Shown piece by piece: positions 1 through 5,964 of a stretch of DNA of 5,964 nucleotides (position 1 is the first letter of the stretch; every line of letters starts with the position of its first letter). Below the pieces are notes generated by a model that saw only the letters and a list, made by a program, of their open reading frames with translations, had not been told where the DNA came from and did no database searches. Both the position numbers and the translations under genes were made by a program. The stretch covers positions 1 to 5,964 of the forward strand of contig JACZSS010000203.1 in assembly GCA_022574115.1 (NCBI GenBank), written 5' to 3'. Source of the DNA: Candidatus Heimdallarchaeota archaeon. GTDB lineage: Archaea; Asgardarchaeota; Heimdallarchaeia; Heimdallarchaeales; Kariarchaeaceae.

Positions 1-2115
1 AACCTCATTGATTTTGGTAACCAGCTGCCAGCTTACAGCACTACCATAGTGCAGTTCCGGTAAATGGTTTTCCTCAAGATAGGCCAGTTGTTCGGGCGGT
101 AGGACAAAATTCGAGCGTTTGAAAGTATTTTTAAAGTATTTTTCCATGATCAGGTTTTCACGATAGGCTACCATAATACGGTTGCGGTAAATTTCCTCGT
201 TTTCTTTTTCATATCCAAAGATGATTTCCTCGGAATCCCTAATGCAAGCATACAAATCTCTTGCTGGATATTTTCGTAATTGAATACGACCAATTTCTCT
301 TACCTTACGGAGTAACCTCTTATCTGTGGTTTTATCCATATCTGCAACTATTGTTATCCGGATGGTTGATCGGATTTTAGCAACATTTTCTAATAGCTGC
401 GTATTTAGTCTTGGAGATACAATGGTTACCATGCTCTTGGTTCTTAGAACCATATCTGAGAGAGAAGCATGGAGGGCAGGAATCCCTATTACAACCCAAG
501 TATCGGATGATTTTGTATAATCAAAAGATTTCATTATGTCCCAAATATTCTGTAAATCATTTGTTCTTGCCTCGACGATTGCTTTGACAAACTGAACACG
601 TTTGATTAATGTGCCAAAAGACTCTTGCTCCAATTTCTCAATCGGTTTGAATAGATCTGCGGCAATCCTGCTAGAATTTTCATTGAATTCATCAACCGCT
701 GGTTTGATTCGATCAATCCATTTTTCCAAGAACGGTCCTGCCGCGTCTATGGGTAGGTTAAACAGAGTCAGCATTCTATTTTTCCAATGTTCGATGAGAT
801 TATTCACACTCTGATCAATTGAATTTGTGTGCTCATCAATCAGCTCAACCACATTTTTTCCCTCAGACTTGAGATCTTGACCAAACTGGTCTATATTCTT
901 GTTCAAACCCTTTTGAAATTTAATTAAACTCTCTTGATCAGAAGTGTTGATTGAATTGAGTGCATCTCCAAGATTTTTAGCAAGGGTATCGACTGTACTG
1001 ATAGCTTCTGCTTCAACGATTGATGCTTTTTTCAAGAAATTTGCTGTTGCTTCCTCCGTTTTCTTTTTGACATCGTCTAGCGAATAGTAAGAATTAGTTG
1101 TTCGTTTTATGAGATCTTTTGAATCAAGGGACAATATGCTGACACGAGCAGCAATAGCATCGATACGGTTTTCGATATCAGTTAAAGCAGCTTTGTCGCT
1201 TCCTGGGGTTAATGTAGCTGCTTCCACCACTTTTTTCAATATGCTAATGTCGTCCAATGTCCCTTCTTTTTCAATATTTAGATTAGCAAAGGCACTCTCT
1301 AAGACCCCGAAACTCTCTTGGACGGATGTTTTCGATTCGTCCATCATTAACAGGAGTGGTTCTAACGTACTTACTTCATTTTTGATATCATTTCTAAAAA
1401 CCTTGTTGGTATTTTTTATATTTTCAAGTTCTCTTCCGATTGCCTCATGAGCCTGTTTCAATAACTTCATCCGTTCAGATTTTCTTGCAATGATGTATTC
1501 ATCTATTGCACTACCTTCTTTTATTACCGTAATATCAAATTTTTGATTTAACAATTCGCCATATTCTTTCAGTGGACCTAAGATCAGCGCTAATTCTTCG
1601 AGAAGGGCTTCATTTTCATTTTCTATCGATTTTAGAAAATCTGGACTAAGATTTTCGACTTCGGTTTTGATTATTTCCAAGTCATTGATAATTGGTCCAA
1701 TTAATTTTTTGTAAATGTCATCGAGGTACTTTTGCATCGCATCAGGAATGTCTCTCGTCACGATTTTGTCTTTCTGTGATGCGATAGTCTCTTTAGATTG
1801 TTTCAATGATTGTATCATTGAATTTAAAGAGAATAAGGCTTCTTTCTCCACTGACAATGTTTCTCGAAAAAATGGAAGTATCGCATAATACCTAGGCATT
1901 CTCCCTTGTGCTTTTTTGACCAAGCCAATGTCAACCAGATCTCTTACACTTTCTAGAACTTGAGAAAGTTCAAACTCCGTAAGTTGTACTATCTCACCCA
2001 CAGACACCAATCCAGCATCAAGAGTCGCCATGTACACACTTCGGTCATCCTCGTTTAGACCCAAGCGCTCAAGATAATCTTCATTTTCTGGTGGAAGTAA
2101 GTGTCTACGGCTCAT
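1..2115 (-). CDS. TrmB-type winged-helix protein with long coiled coil and degenerate PLD-like domain (3' end beyond window)
   Basis: I translated this strand by hand: 705 codons run without a stop from the ATG at 2115 to base 1. A TGA lies two codons upstream of that ATG, so the start is well fixed and only the C-terminus is missing. Residues about 13-83 form a TrmB-like winged helix: LVSVGEIVQL fits helix 2, LSQVLESVRDLVDIGL the recognition helix, and AQGRMPRYYAILP the wing. Residues about 86-530 are mostly charged, Leu/Ile-rich helix suited to coiled coil, with a few breaks. Residues about 537-670 resemble the phospholipase-D fold attached to TrmB regulators: WVVIGIP at 540-546, MVTIVSP at 562-568, IRITIVAD at 585-592, and DSEEIIFGY at 627-635. 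The HxK(x4)D catalytic motif is absent, so it probably binds a ligand or partner rather than acting as an enzyme. No signal peptide or membrane helix is seen. TrmB proteins are usually near 250-350 residues, so this one is unusually long. A DNA-binding or scaffold role is inferred; target and ligand are unknown. Confidence 0.88.
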   Translation of the reverse strand, partial: MSRRHLLPPENEDYLERLGLNEDDRSVYMATLDAGLVSVGEIVQLTEFELSQVLESVRDLVDIGLVKKAQGRMPRYYAILPFFRETLSVEKEALFSLNSMIQSLKQSKETIASQKDKIVTRDIPDAMQKYLDDIYKKLIGPIINDLEIIKTEVENLSPDFLKSIENENEALLEELALILGPLKEYGELLNQKFDITVIKEGSAIDEYIIARKSERMKLLKQAHEAIGRELENIKNTNKVFRNDIKNEVSTLEPLLLMMDESKTSVQESFGVLESAFANLNIEKEGTLDDISILKKVVEAATLTPGSDKAALTDIENRIDAIAARVSILSLDSKDLIKRTTNSYYSLDDVKKKTEEATANFLKKASIVEAEAISTVDTLAKNLGDALNSINTSDQESLIKFQKGLNKNIDQFGQDLKSEGKNVVELIDEHTNSIDQSVNNLIEHWKNRMLTLFNLPIDAAGPFLEKWIDRIKPAVDEFNENSSRIAADLFKPIEKLEQESFGTLIKRVQFVKAIVEARTNDLQNIWDIMKSFDYTKSSDTWVVIGIPALHASLSDMVLRTKSMVTIVSPRLNTQLLENVAKIRSTIRITIVADMDKTTDKRLLRKVREIGRIQLRKYPARDLYACIRDSEEIIFGYEKENEEIYRNRIMVAYRENLIMEKYFKNTFKRSNFVLPPEQLAYLEENHLPELHYGSAVSWQLVTKINEV

Positions 2116-2127
2116 AAATCAATCGAT

Positions 2128-2143
2128 GATCTAGAAGAAGATC
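2128..2143. repeat. short inverted repeat in the divergent intergenic region, possible operator
   Basis: GATCT and AGATC form five-base arms around a six-base spacer. The repeat falls at the predicted transcription start of the leftward winged-helix gene, a usual place for a repressor site and hence for possible autoregulation. A related perfect palindrome, TAGATCTA, lies at 2201-2208 before the rightward gene. Arms this short occur by chance in A+T-rich DNA, so the operator role is speculative. Confidence 0.2.
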
Positions 2144-2149
2144 TTAATC

Positions 2150-2158
2150 TTATTTATT
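2150..2158 (-). promoter_or_regulatory. candidate TATA box for the winged-helix/coiled-coil gene
   Basis: On the minus strand this reads AATAAATAA, centred about 39 bases before the ATG at 2115. Archaeal TATA boxes sit roughly 26 bases before the transcription start, which would put the start near 2128 and give a leader of about a dozen bases. No convincing Shine-Dalgarno sequence lies just before the ATG. The surrounding DNA is A+T-rich, so a chance match is possible. Confidence 0.4.
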
Positions 2159-2206
2159 CTCTGTCTTTCCTAAGCTATTTTGACAGATTTTAATTGACAG
2201 TAGATC

Positions 2207-2219
2207 TAAATACTTAAAT
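2207..2219 (+). promoter_or_regulatory. candidate TATA box for the small HEAT-repeat gene
   Basis: TAAATACTTAAAT is centred about 31 bases before the ATG at 2244. This spacing predicts a leaderless or nearly leaderless mRNA, and no Shine-Dalgarno sequence precedes the ATG. The A+T-rich run at 2231-2241 lies too close to the start codon to serve as the TATA box. The palindrome TAGATCTA at 2201-2208 partly overlaps the box. Confidence 0.4.
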
Positions 2220-2243
2220 CCGGCAAGCTCATAAAAATATAGT

Positions 2244-2540
2244 ATGGCGATTGGTCGTTCCACGATTGGCTCTCTAATGGCTGATCGGAGCGATGTTGTT
2301 CGTAAAAAAGCTCTCATTATGACCCTTGGTAACACTAAGGACCTTCAGGGATTGTTAAATCTTTTATCCGCTGAAGAAAATGATGAGATTAAGTGTGATA
2401 TTATCACATGTATCGCAGCTTTGGGTCAAATAGAATCAGGTCAAATCCTTTCATCTATGCTCCAAATTGAAGTTAGTGATTCGGTGAGAGGAAGATTAAG
2501 ATACGCAATTGATGTATTAGAACAATTTACTAGATACTAG
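2244..2540 (+). CDS. small HEAT-repeat protein, 98 residues
   Basis: The protein consists almost entirely of HEAT-like helix pairs. The first covers about residues 16-43, with SDVVRKKALIMTLGN then LQGLLNLLSAEE. The second covers 46-76, with DEIKCDIITCIAALGQ then GQILSSMLQIE. A final helix at 78-96 carries DSVRGRLRYAIDVLEQF. The D-x-V-R and alternating hydrophobic pattern is typical of HEAT/PBS-lyase-like repeats, which generally serve as protein-binding surfaces. There is no signal peptide or membrane helix. The start is constrained by an in-frame TAA at 2232-2234. It is the only plus-strand gene here, divergent from the winged-helix gene and overlapping the next gene tail to tail. At two and a half repeats it is short for a solenoid, so it may be an adaptor or may oligomerise. 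I see no frameshift linking it to a neighbour. A chance ORF is unlikely given the repeat pattern. Its partner and function are unknown. Confidence 0.8.
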   Translation: MAIGRSTIGSLMADRSDVVRKKALIMTLGNTKDLQGLLNLLSAEENDEIKCDIITCIAALGQIESGQILSSMLQIEVSDSVRGRLRYAIDVLEQFTRY

Positions 2541-4237
2541 CCTAACTTAGCATTAATTCGATGTGAAAGGGTCCGAATTCGGATTTCAGAATCTCGCATT
2601 AATGGCACCAGCTGCGCCTTTAATTTAGTTTGGAGATCATTTTTGTATAAATCTTTGTTAGATTCCATGAAATCTTTGATATGGTTGAGAAGTATTTTTT
2701 TGAGTTTTGTTCGTCTGGACTCTATTACTTGCACGAGGAATTCCCCGTCTTGAGAATCCACTAAATAACCAATCAATTTATCGTGAATTATAAAACTGGC
2801 AAGTTCGGTATTTCTTAGTTCTATAATCTCCAACTTGAGATCGACATTCAAAATATCGGTCAAAAATAGATAAATTTCTAACGTGAATTTATTCGCATCT
2901 TTGTCTAAGATAGCGATTACTTCTCGCCTTGCCGACAATTGCTTTTTGAGGTTTTCTTTTTCTTCTTCGTTGACAAATCGATAAAATCTGAGTAATTCAT
3001 TTAGGAATTGCTGTGACGACTGAATAATTGGCTTGTATATTTCGGAGCTTGAATTTCTAATGCATAAGACAAATGCGTCTGTGAGAAACGAAAGTGGACC
3101 GATGAGATTCAGCTGATTATTCTGATCAACCAGCCACATATCCTGATTGTTTAGTCCAATTATTGCATCGCTCCGGTTATCGACGTTAGGATCATTTTTT
3201 GCTAGATCTAATAACAATTTTCGTGGAATTCCCATCATGATATGTCGCCTAAGATCAAGAGGGTGAATCTCAAATGTCCTCATCTCCTCATACGATATCT
3301 GGTAATCAGATCCCTCTGGCAGGTATTGAGCTAGATCTAAGAAATATTGCTTGAGGTTTTCTTCTGAATAATCATCTAATTCGATAAAAGATTGATCATT
3401 TTTTGAAGTGATCAATCTCTCAATGAAATCATAAAACTTCTGATTTTCAAATTTTGTGAGTTTAGGATATGGCCTGGGAATTTGATCAGAAAACAGTAGG
3501 ATGGCCGCATTTCGAATTTTGGGGACAGAACTAAATGTTGCAGCTTGGACTATGCTGTCCAACTCAGTAAGATTAATCCGTTCACTACTTGCCCAAATAT
3601 CTCTCCTCCAAGACATTGAACTAGGAGAGATCTCAAGTAGCAGTGAATGTAATATTATCGGGTTTGTCACTTGAGAAAACCAAAACTGTACTCTTGAGTA
3701 ATTTTCATCATATTTTTTAGTTAGGACAGAAAAATATGTTCTCATGATCTTGGTTTTGATGTTCTCATCAATTTCTTGATCCAAAATTTCGAGAAGAAAA
3801 TTATTTCGCTTCATATGGTCCATTTGTTCTGATTTTTGGCTACTAAAGAAATGAATGATAAATGTGAAAATCTTTGTATTTGCACGCTTAAATGACTTAA
3901 ATAACGCTTCTCTAACCTCTGGTGTTTCATAATTAGCATACCCTTCAACTAAATTGAGCAAAGACGGCTTGAGAAGTATTCCTGATTCCGCATATCGAAT
4001 CATTTTTCTTAAAGATGCATCTTTAAGTCTATGGACAATGAATCCGGTAATATCTGATTGTATTTGTGTCTGCTTTTCTTTCTCGATAGCAATCCAGATG
4101 TAATCTCGAAATTCGATCTTCCAGTTGTTTTTAATCCACTCAAATGCTTTCCTTTTCAGGAATTCGGTTGATTGAAGAAGATCACGAATCACCTGTTCTT
4201 CTGACTCAGGCTCATAGAGTTGATCTTCATTAACCAT
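2537..4237 (-). CDS. hypothetical all-helical HEAT/ARM-like solenoid protein, 566 residues
   Basis: I do not recognise the family. The sequence is strongly helical throughout and rich in Leu, Ile, Lys, Glu and Asp, with no signal peptide, no clear membrane helix and no catalytic motif I can name. Several segments have the HEAT pattern of a D/P turn followed by an amphipathic helix: ETPEVREALFKSF near 104-116, SSVPKIRNAAILLFSD near 236-251, DPNVDNRSDAIIGL near 349-362, and MRDSEIRIRTLSHRINAKL at 547-565. It therefore probably folds as a degenerate alpha-solenoid acting as a scaffold or binding protein in the cytoplasm. The ATG at 4237 has a TATA-like element about 30 bases upstream and no Shine-Dalgarno sequence. 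Its TAG overlaps the stop of the convergent small HEAT gene. The NAD kinase upstream on the same strand is 90 bases away, so cotranscription is possible but not needed. Coding status is secure from length; function is unknown. Confidence 0.85.
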   Translation of the reverse strand: MVNEDQLYEPESEEQVIRDLLQSTEFLKRKAFEWIKNNWKIEFRDYIWIAIEKEKQTQIQSDITGFIVHRLKDASLRKMIRYAESGILLKPSLLNLVEGYANYETPEVREALFKSFKRANTKIFTFIIHFFSSQKSEQMDHMKRNNFLLEILDQEIDENIKTKIMRTYFSVLTKKYDENYSRVQFWFSQVTNPIILHSLLLEISPSSMSWRRDIWASSERINLTELDSIVQAATFSSVPKIRNAAILLFSDQIPRPYPKLTKFENQKFYDFIERLITSKNDQSFIELDDYSEENLKQYFLDLAQYLPEGSDYQISYEEMRTFEIHPLDLRRHIMMGIPRKLLLDLAKNDPNVDNRSDAIIGLNNQDMWLVDQNNQLNLIGPLSFLTDAFVLCIRNSSSEIYKPIIQSSQQFLNELLRFYRFVNEEEKENLKKQLSARREVIAILDKDANKFTLEIYLFLTDILNVDLKLEIIELRNTELASFIIHDKLIGYLVDSQDGEFLVQVIESRRTKLKKILLNHIKDFMESNKDLYKNDLQTKLKAQLVPLMRDSEIRIRTLSHRINAKLG

Positions 4238-4262
4238 TTCTAAATCTAAATTTTGAGGACTA

Positions 4263-4271
4263 CTATAATTT
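4263..4271 (-). promoter_or_regulatory. candidate TATA box for the 566-residue solenoid gene
   Basis: The minus strand reads AAATTATAG, centred about 30 bases before the ATG at 4237, with a purine-rich TTAAAG just upstream that could act as a BRE. This predicts transcription starting almost at the ATG, so a leaderless mRNA. It lies in the 90-base gap after the NAD kinase gene, which suggests the solenoid gene can be transcribed on its own. Confidence 0.4.
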
Positions 4272-4327
4272 CTTTAATTTAGAACCAATTCGGAATGGAA
4301 TGTTTTTTGTTAATCTGAACTGTCCTC

Positions 4328-5263
4328 TCATTTAATATTAGGTTGTTGAGTTAGTTTGCGGGCTTTTTCGACTACAGTCTGATCATGCAAAAACACAAAT
4401 GGAATAGCAATATCTGAATTTATCTCAATTTCCTTGATATCAAAAGCTACTAGTTTTCCATCAATTATGACTCTAGGCCCGTAGACAATCTTCAATGTTT
4501 CCGACGCATTACCGTCAAATGGTAGCTCGTGTTCCTCCCGCATTCTCTGGAATGCATCAACAGTAATCGAATTGATCACGGGATTCTTCATTTTCAGACG
4601 TAATTTAATTGATTTTCGAGGAAGTAAGAAGTTAGCAGATGAATGGAGTCCACCCGCAAATACAACCTGTAGACTGTTTTCATTAAGAATAATTTGGCCA
4701 TTGTAAGACAATGCCCAGCCTGTTGAACCAAGGGAGCCCGTTACCATTGCTCCATCTGCCATAGTTGATGTCATGGGGTGATAATGTTCATCATTATGCT
4801 TGATCAAAACCGTGTATTCCGCTAAGTGAGGGGCTGAATAAAGAAATATCTCGTTGACTGAAATATACTTCACATTATTTATTTCGGTAGTCAGAACGGT
4901 TCTGGATTCAACTGAATAGTAGCCATCAAGAATTTGCCTAAACCCCTTCAAAAACTTATTTTCTTCCAATTCAAGCTGCTTAAGATAGCCAACAGATTCA
5001 GGTCGCGTTACAGGAACGATGGGTTTGAGATTTTTCACACTACCAAATGCTTGGAAAAATGTACCAACCAACCATGCGACTGATCCATCACCCCCGATTG
5101 TAAAGATAAAATCACACTTAGCTAGTAAGCTTTGATCTTGTAATACAGCTTGAAAATCGATGATTTCAATATCTGGGGCTAATTTATGCACCAATTCCTT
5201 GACTGCTTGGTGCTCTTCATCATCCTGAGCACTTATACATATTCCAGAAAATTTTTGGCTCAA
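4328..5263 (-). CDS. divergent NAD kinase (ATP-NAD kinase family), TTG start
   Basis: NAD kinases phosphorylate NAD to NADP in the cytosol. Numbering from the first possible TTG (5287), the nucleotide-binding motif GGDGS is at 65-69, with the key Asp at 67. The NE motif is at 145-146 in SVNEIFLYS, preceded by the family-like ESRTVL at 127-132. ADG at 177-179 leads into GSLGSTGWALS at 184-194, the counterpart of the usual TPTGSTAY region. Length near 311-319 fits the family. Oddities: the conserved G-x-N-x-G-x-LGFL segment reads VPVTRPESVGYL at 91-102, so the usual Asn is missing, and the C-terminal part is unusual, with FDGN and IDGK motifs at 257-260 and 275-278. I prefer the TTG at 5263 because AGGAG lies 8 bases before it; the TTG at 5287 directly follows an in-frame TAG and would add 8 residues. 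There is no ATG near the N-terminus. A related lipid or diacylglycerol kinase is less likely, given the NE and GSTGW motifs. Confidence 0.8.
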   Translation of the reverse strand: MSQKFSGICISAQDDEEHQAVKELVHKLAPDIEIIDFQAVLQDQSLLAKCDFIFTIGGDGSVAWLVGTFFQAFGSVKNLKPIVPVTRPESVGYLKQLELEENKFLKGFRQILDGYYSVESRTVLTTEINNVKYISVNEIFLYSAPHLAEYTVLIKHNDEHYHPMTSTMADGAMVTGSLGSTGWALSYNGQIILNENSLQVVFAGGLHSSANFLLPRKSIKLRLKMKNPVINSITVDAFQRMREEHELPFDGNASETLKIVYGPRVIIDGKLVAFDIKEIEINSDIAIPFVFLHDQTVVEKARKLTQQPNIK

Positions 5264-5271
5264 TAGGCTGA

Positions 5272-5276
5272 CTCCT
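5272..5276 (-). promoter_or_regulatory. Shine-Dalgarno sequence that decides the NAD kinase start
   Basis: AGGAG on the minus strand lies 8 bases before the TTG at 5263. It falls inside the reading frame that would begin at the TTG at 5287, so it argues for the downstream start. It is the only clear Shine-Dalgarno sequence I found before a gene in this window; the other visible starts look leaderless or short-leadered. Confidence 0.5.
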
Positions 5277-5300
5277 GATTGGTTCAACTAGTTAGTTTAA

Positions 5301-5310
5301 TAAAATTATA
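5301..5310 (-). promoter_or_regulatory. candidate TATA box for the NAD kinase gene
   Basis: The minus strand reads TATAATTTTA, centred near 5305. An archaeal start about 26 bases downstream would be near 5279, which is after the TTG at 5287 but before the AGGAG and the TTG at 5263. This independently favours the shorter protein and suggests transcription separate from the transporter gene that ends at 5338. Confidence 0.45.
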
Positions 5311-5337
5311 GTGGAGTGATAGTTCAATTTTGAATGA

Positions 5338-5964
5338 TTAGATCTCATTTACCATTGTTTTGTCGGGCTTTTCTAATTTTTGAAGAGAGTTTTCCTTTTT
5401 TAGAGGAATGGCCATGGCGAAGGGGTAAAATAAACACCCTAGAGGAAATAAATATGGACCCAATACACCAAATAGCATTGGTCCACTTGCTGTTCCTATA
5501 GCTCTAGCGAATCTTCTAGAAACATGGATTAATGACAGTGATCTTCCTCTCAATGCCTCCGGCGTATGTTGGAAAAACCAGGCAGTCCAAGCAGGTTGCA
5601 CAGCATTTGCGAACCCGGACCGTAGGATATAAAATAGACCTGCTACTGCAAAAGAAGGAGCCAACGCAATTCCCAATGCCAAAAATGGGGCAAATACATT
5701 GAGTAATACTATGGATCTTCCTTTACCGTAAAATTCAGAATAACGCCCCATGAGGAAATTCCCAATGGCAATAGTCGAATTTGATAAGCCGAATACAATA
5801 CCCCAGAGGAAAGGATCCGGTTTGAATTCTGTCAAAATATAGAAATTGATAAATGGTACAATTAAACCACTTGTAAACCCAAGAATCGCCTCTTCGATCC
5901 CAAATGCAAATTCATGGTCATGGCGGGGCATTTGGGCGGGCGCTCGATCAAACAGGTCTTTGCC
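5338..5964 (-). CDS. Major Facilitator Superfamily transporter, C-terminal half (5' end beyond window)
   Basis: The frame stays open from the right edge to the TAA at 5338-5340, giving 209 codons. The ATG at 5931 is internal, because coding sequence continues upstream of it to base 5964. Numbering from that Met, six hydrophobic helices can be seen at about 10-34, 41-61, 73-91, 93-118, 131-155 and 158-176, followed by a charged tail of about 20 residues. Helix one carries GLIVPFINFY, typical of TM7 in MFS carriers. The loop GRYSEFYGKGR at 62-72 resembles the motif-A-like loop that follows TM8. QPAWTAWF and ALRGRSLSL around helices four and five are also common in such carriers. MFS proteins have 12 helices and about 400 residues, so this is TM7-12 and roughly half the gene is missing. 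It is an inner-membrane secondary transporter. The substrate cannot be told from this half; sugar, drug or metabolite efflux are all possible. The gene is read in the same direction as the NAD kinase, 74 bases upstream of its preferred start. Confidence 0.88.
   Translation of the reverse strand, partial: GKDLFDRAPAQMPRHDHEFAFGIEEAILGFTSGLIVPFINFYILTEFKPDPFLWGIVFGLSNSTIAIGNFLMGRYSEFYGKGRSIVLLNVFAPFLALGIALAPSFAVAGLFYILRSGFANAVQPAWTAWFFQHTPEALRGRSLSLIHVSRRFARAIGTASGPMLFGVLGPYLFPLGCLFYPFAMAIPLKKENSLQKLEKPDKTMVNEI

Noticed and set aside
562..670. Active phospholipase D or nuclease domain in the first gene (coordinates here are bases)
   Set aside because: The PLD-like domain is encoded at about bases 106-507, and no HxK(x4)D motif is present in it. 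The corresponding strand reads LYACIRDSEEIIFG, so catalysis is unlikely. The bases listed here encode helical linker only.
326..1450. Plus-strand open frames at 326-520, 602-814 and 1109-1450
   Set aside because: They lie antisense to the uninterrupted 705-codon minus-strand gene. Their translations are Ser/Leu/Phe-rich with no domain pattern, as expected for shadows of a coiled-coil gene.
2150..2335. Minus-strand open frame of 61 codons
   Set aside because: It is antisense to the HEAT gene start and extends over the divergent promoter region. It shows no motif, whereas the plus-strand frame has clear HEAT periodicity.
4238..4327. Terminator or small RNA in the 90-base gap between the NAD kinase and the solenoid gene
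   Set aside because: I found no stable hairpin and no T-run on the minus strand. Only a TATA-like element is supportable.
5323..5334. TTCAA/TTGAA inverted repeat as a terminator after the MFS gene
   Set aside because: The arms are only five bases, A+T-rich, with a two-base loop and no following T-run on the minus strand. It is too weak to call.
5338..5931. Complete 197-residue six-helix membrane protein starting at the ATG at 5931
   Set aside because: The frame remains open upstream to the window edge, and the helices match TM7-12 of MFS carriers, so the ATG is internal and the gene is cut by the window, not naturally halved.
1..5964. CRISPR array, insertion sequence, integrase or tRNA
   Set aside because: No direct-repeat array, transposase-like frame, terminal inverted repeats or cloverleaf was seen. 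Coding sequence fills nearly the whole window.

Overview
The window looks like a piece of an A+T-rich archaeal genome. By eye G+C is about 35-40%. The left-hand gene has a TrmB-type winged helix joined to a degenerate phospholipase-D-like domain, a combination familiar from archaeal regulators. Plausible TATA boxes lie about 30-40 bases before several starts, and the leaders look very short, mostly without Shine-Dalgarno sequences. An Asgard archaeon of the Heimdallarchaeia type is my best guess from the style of the proteins. It is an inference, because no rRNA or informational marker is present.

Layout, left to right: (1) bases 1-2115, minus strand, the first 705 codons of a very long wHTH / coiled-coil / PLD-fold protein whose C-terminus lies beyond the left edge; (2) bases 2116-2243, a divergent intergenic region with a candidate promoter for each side and AGATCT-containing palindromic motifs; (3) bases 2244-2540, plus strand, a 98-residue HEAT-repeat protein; (4) bases 2537-4237, minus strand, a 566-residue unrecognised helical-repeat protein that meets gene 3 tail to tail, both stops lying inside one CTAG; (5) bases 4328-5263 (or 5287), minus strand, a divergent NAD kinase with a TTG start; (6) bases 5338-5964, minus strand, the C-terminal six-helix half of a Major Facilitator Superfamily transporter whose 5' part lies beyond the right edge. 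There is no gene-free stretch longer than 130 bases.

Functional links are weak. The NAD kinase and transporter look like ordinary housekeeping or metabolic genes, and the NAD kinase appears to have its own promoter. The middle of the window is more intriguing: a long coiled-coil regulator-like protein, a tiny HEAT protein divergent from it, and a large helical-solenoid protein overlapping the tiny one. These could form a scaffold or regulatory module, but only their arrangement suggests it. I saw no tRNA, rRNA, CRISPR array, insertion sequence or integrase. The gene on the left is easily overlooked because it has no stop codon inside the window.
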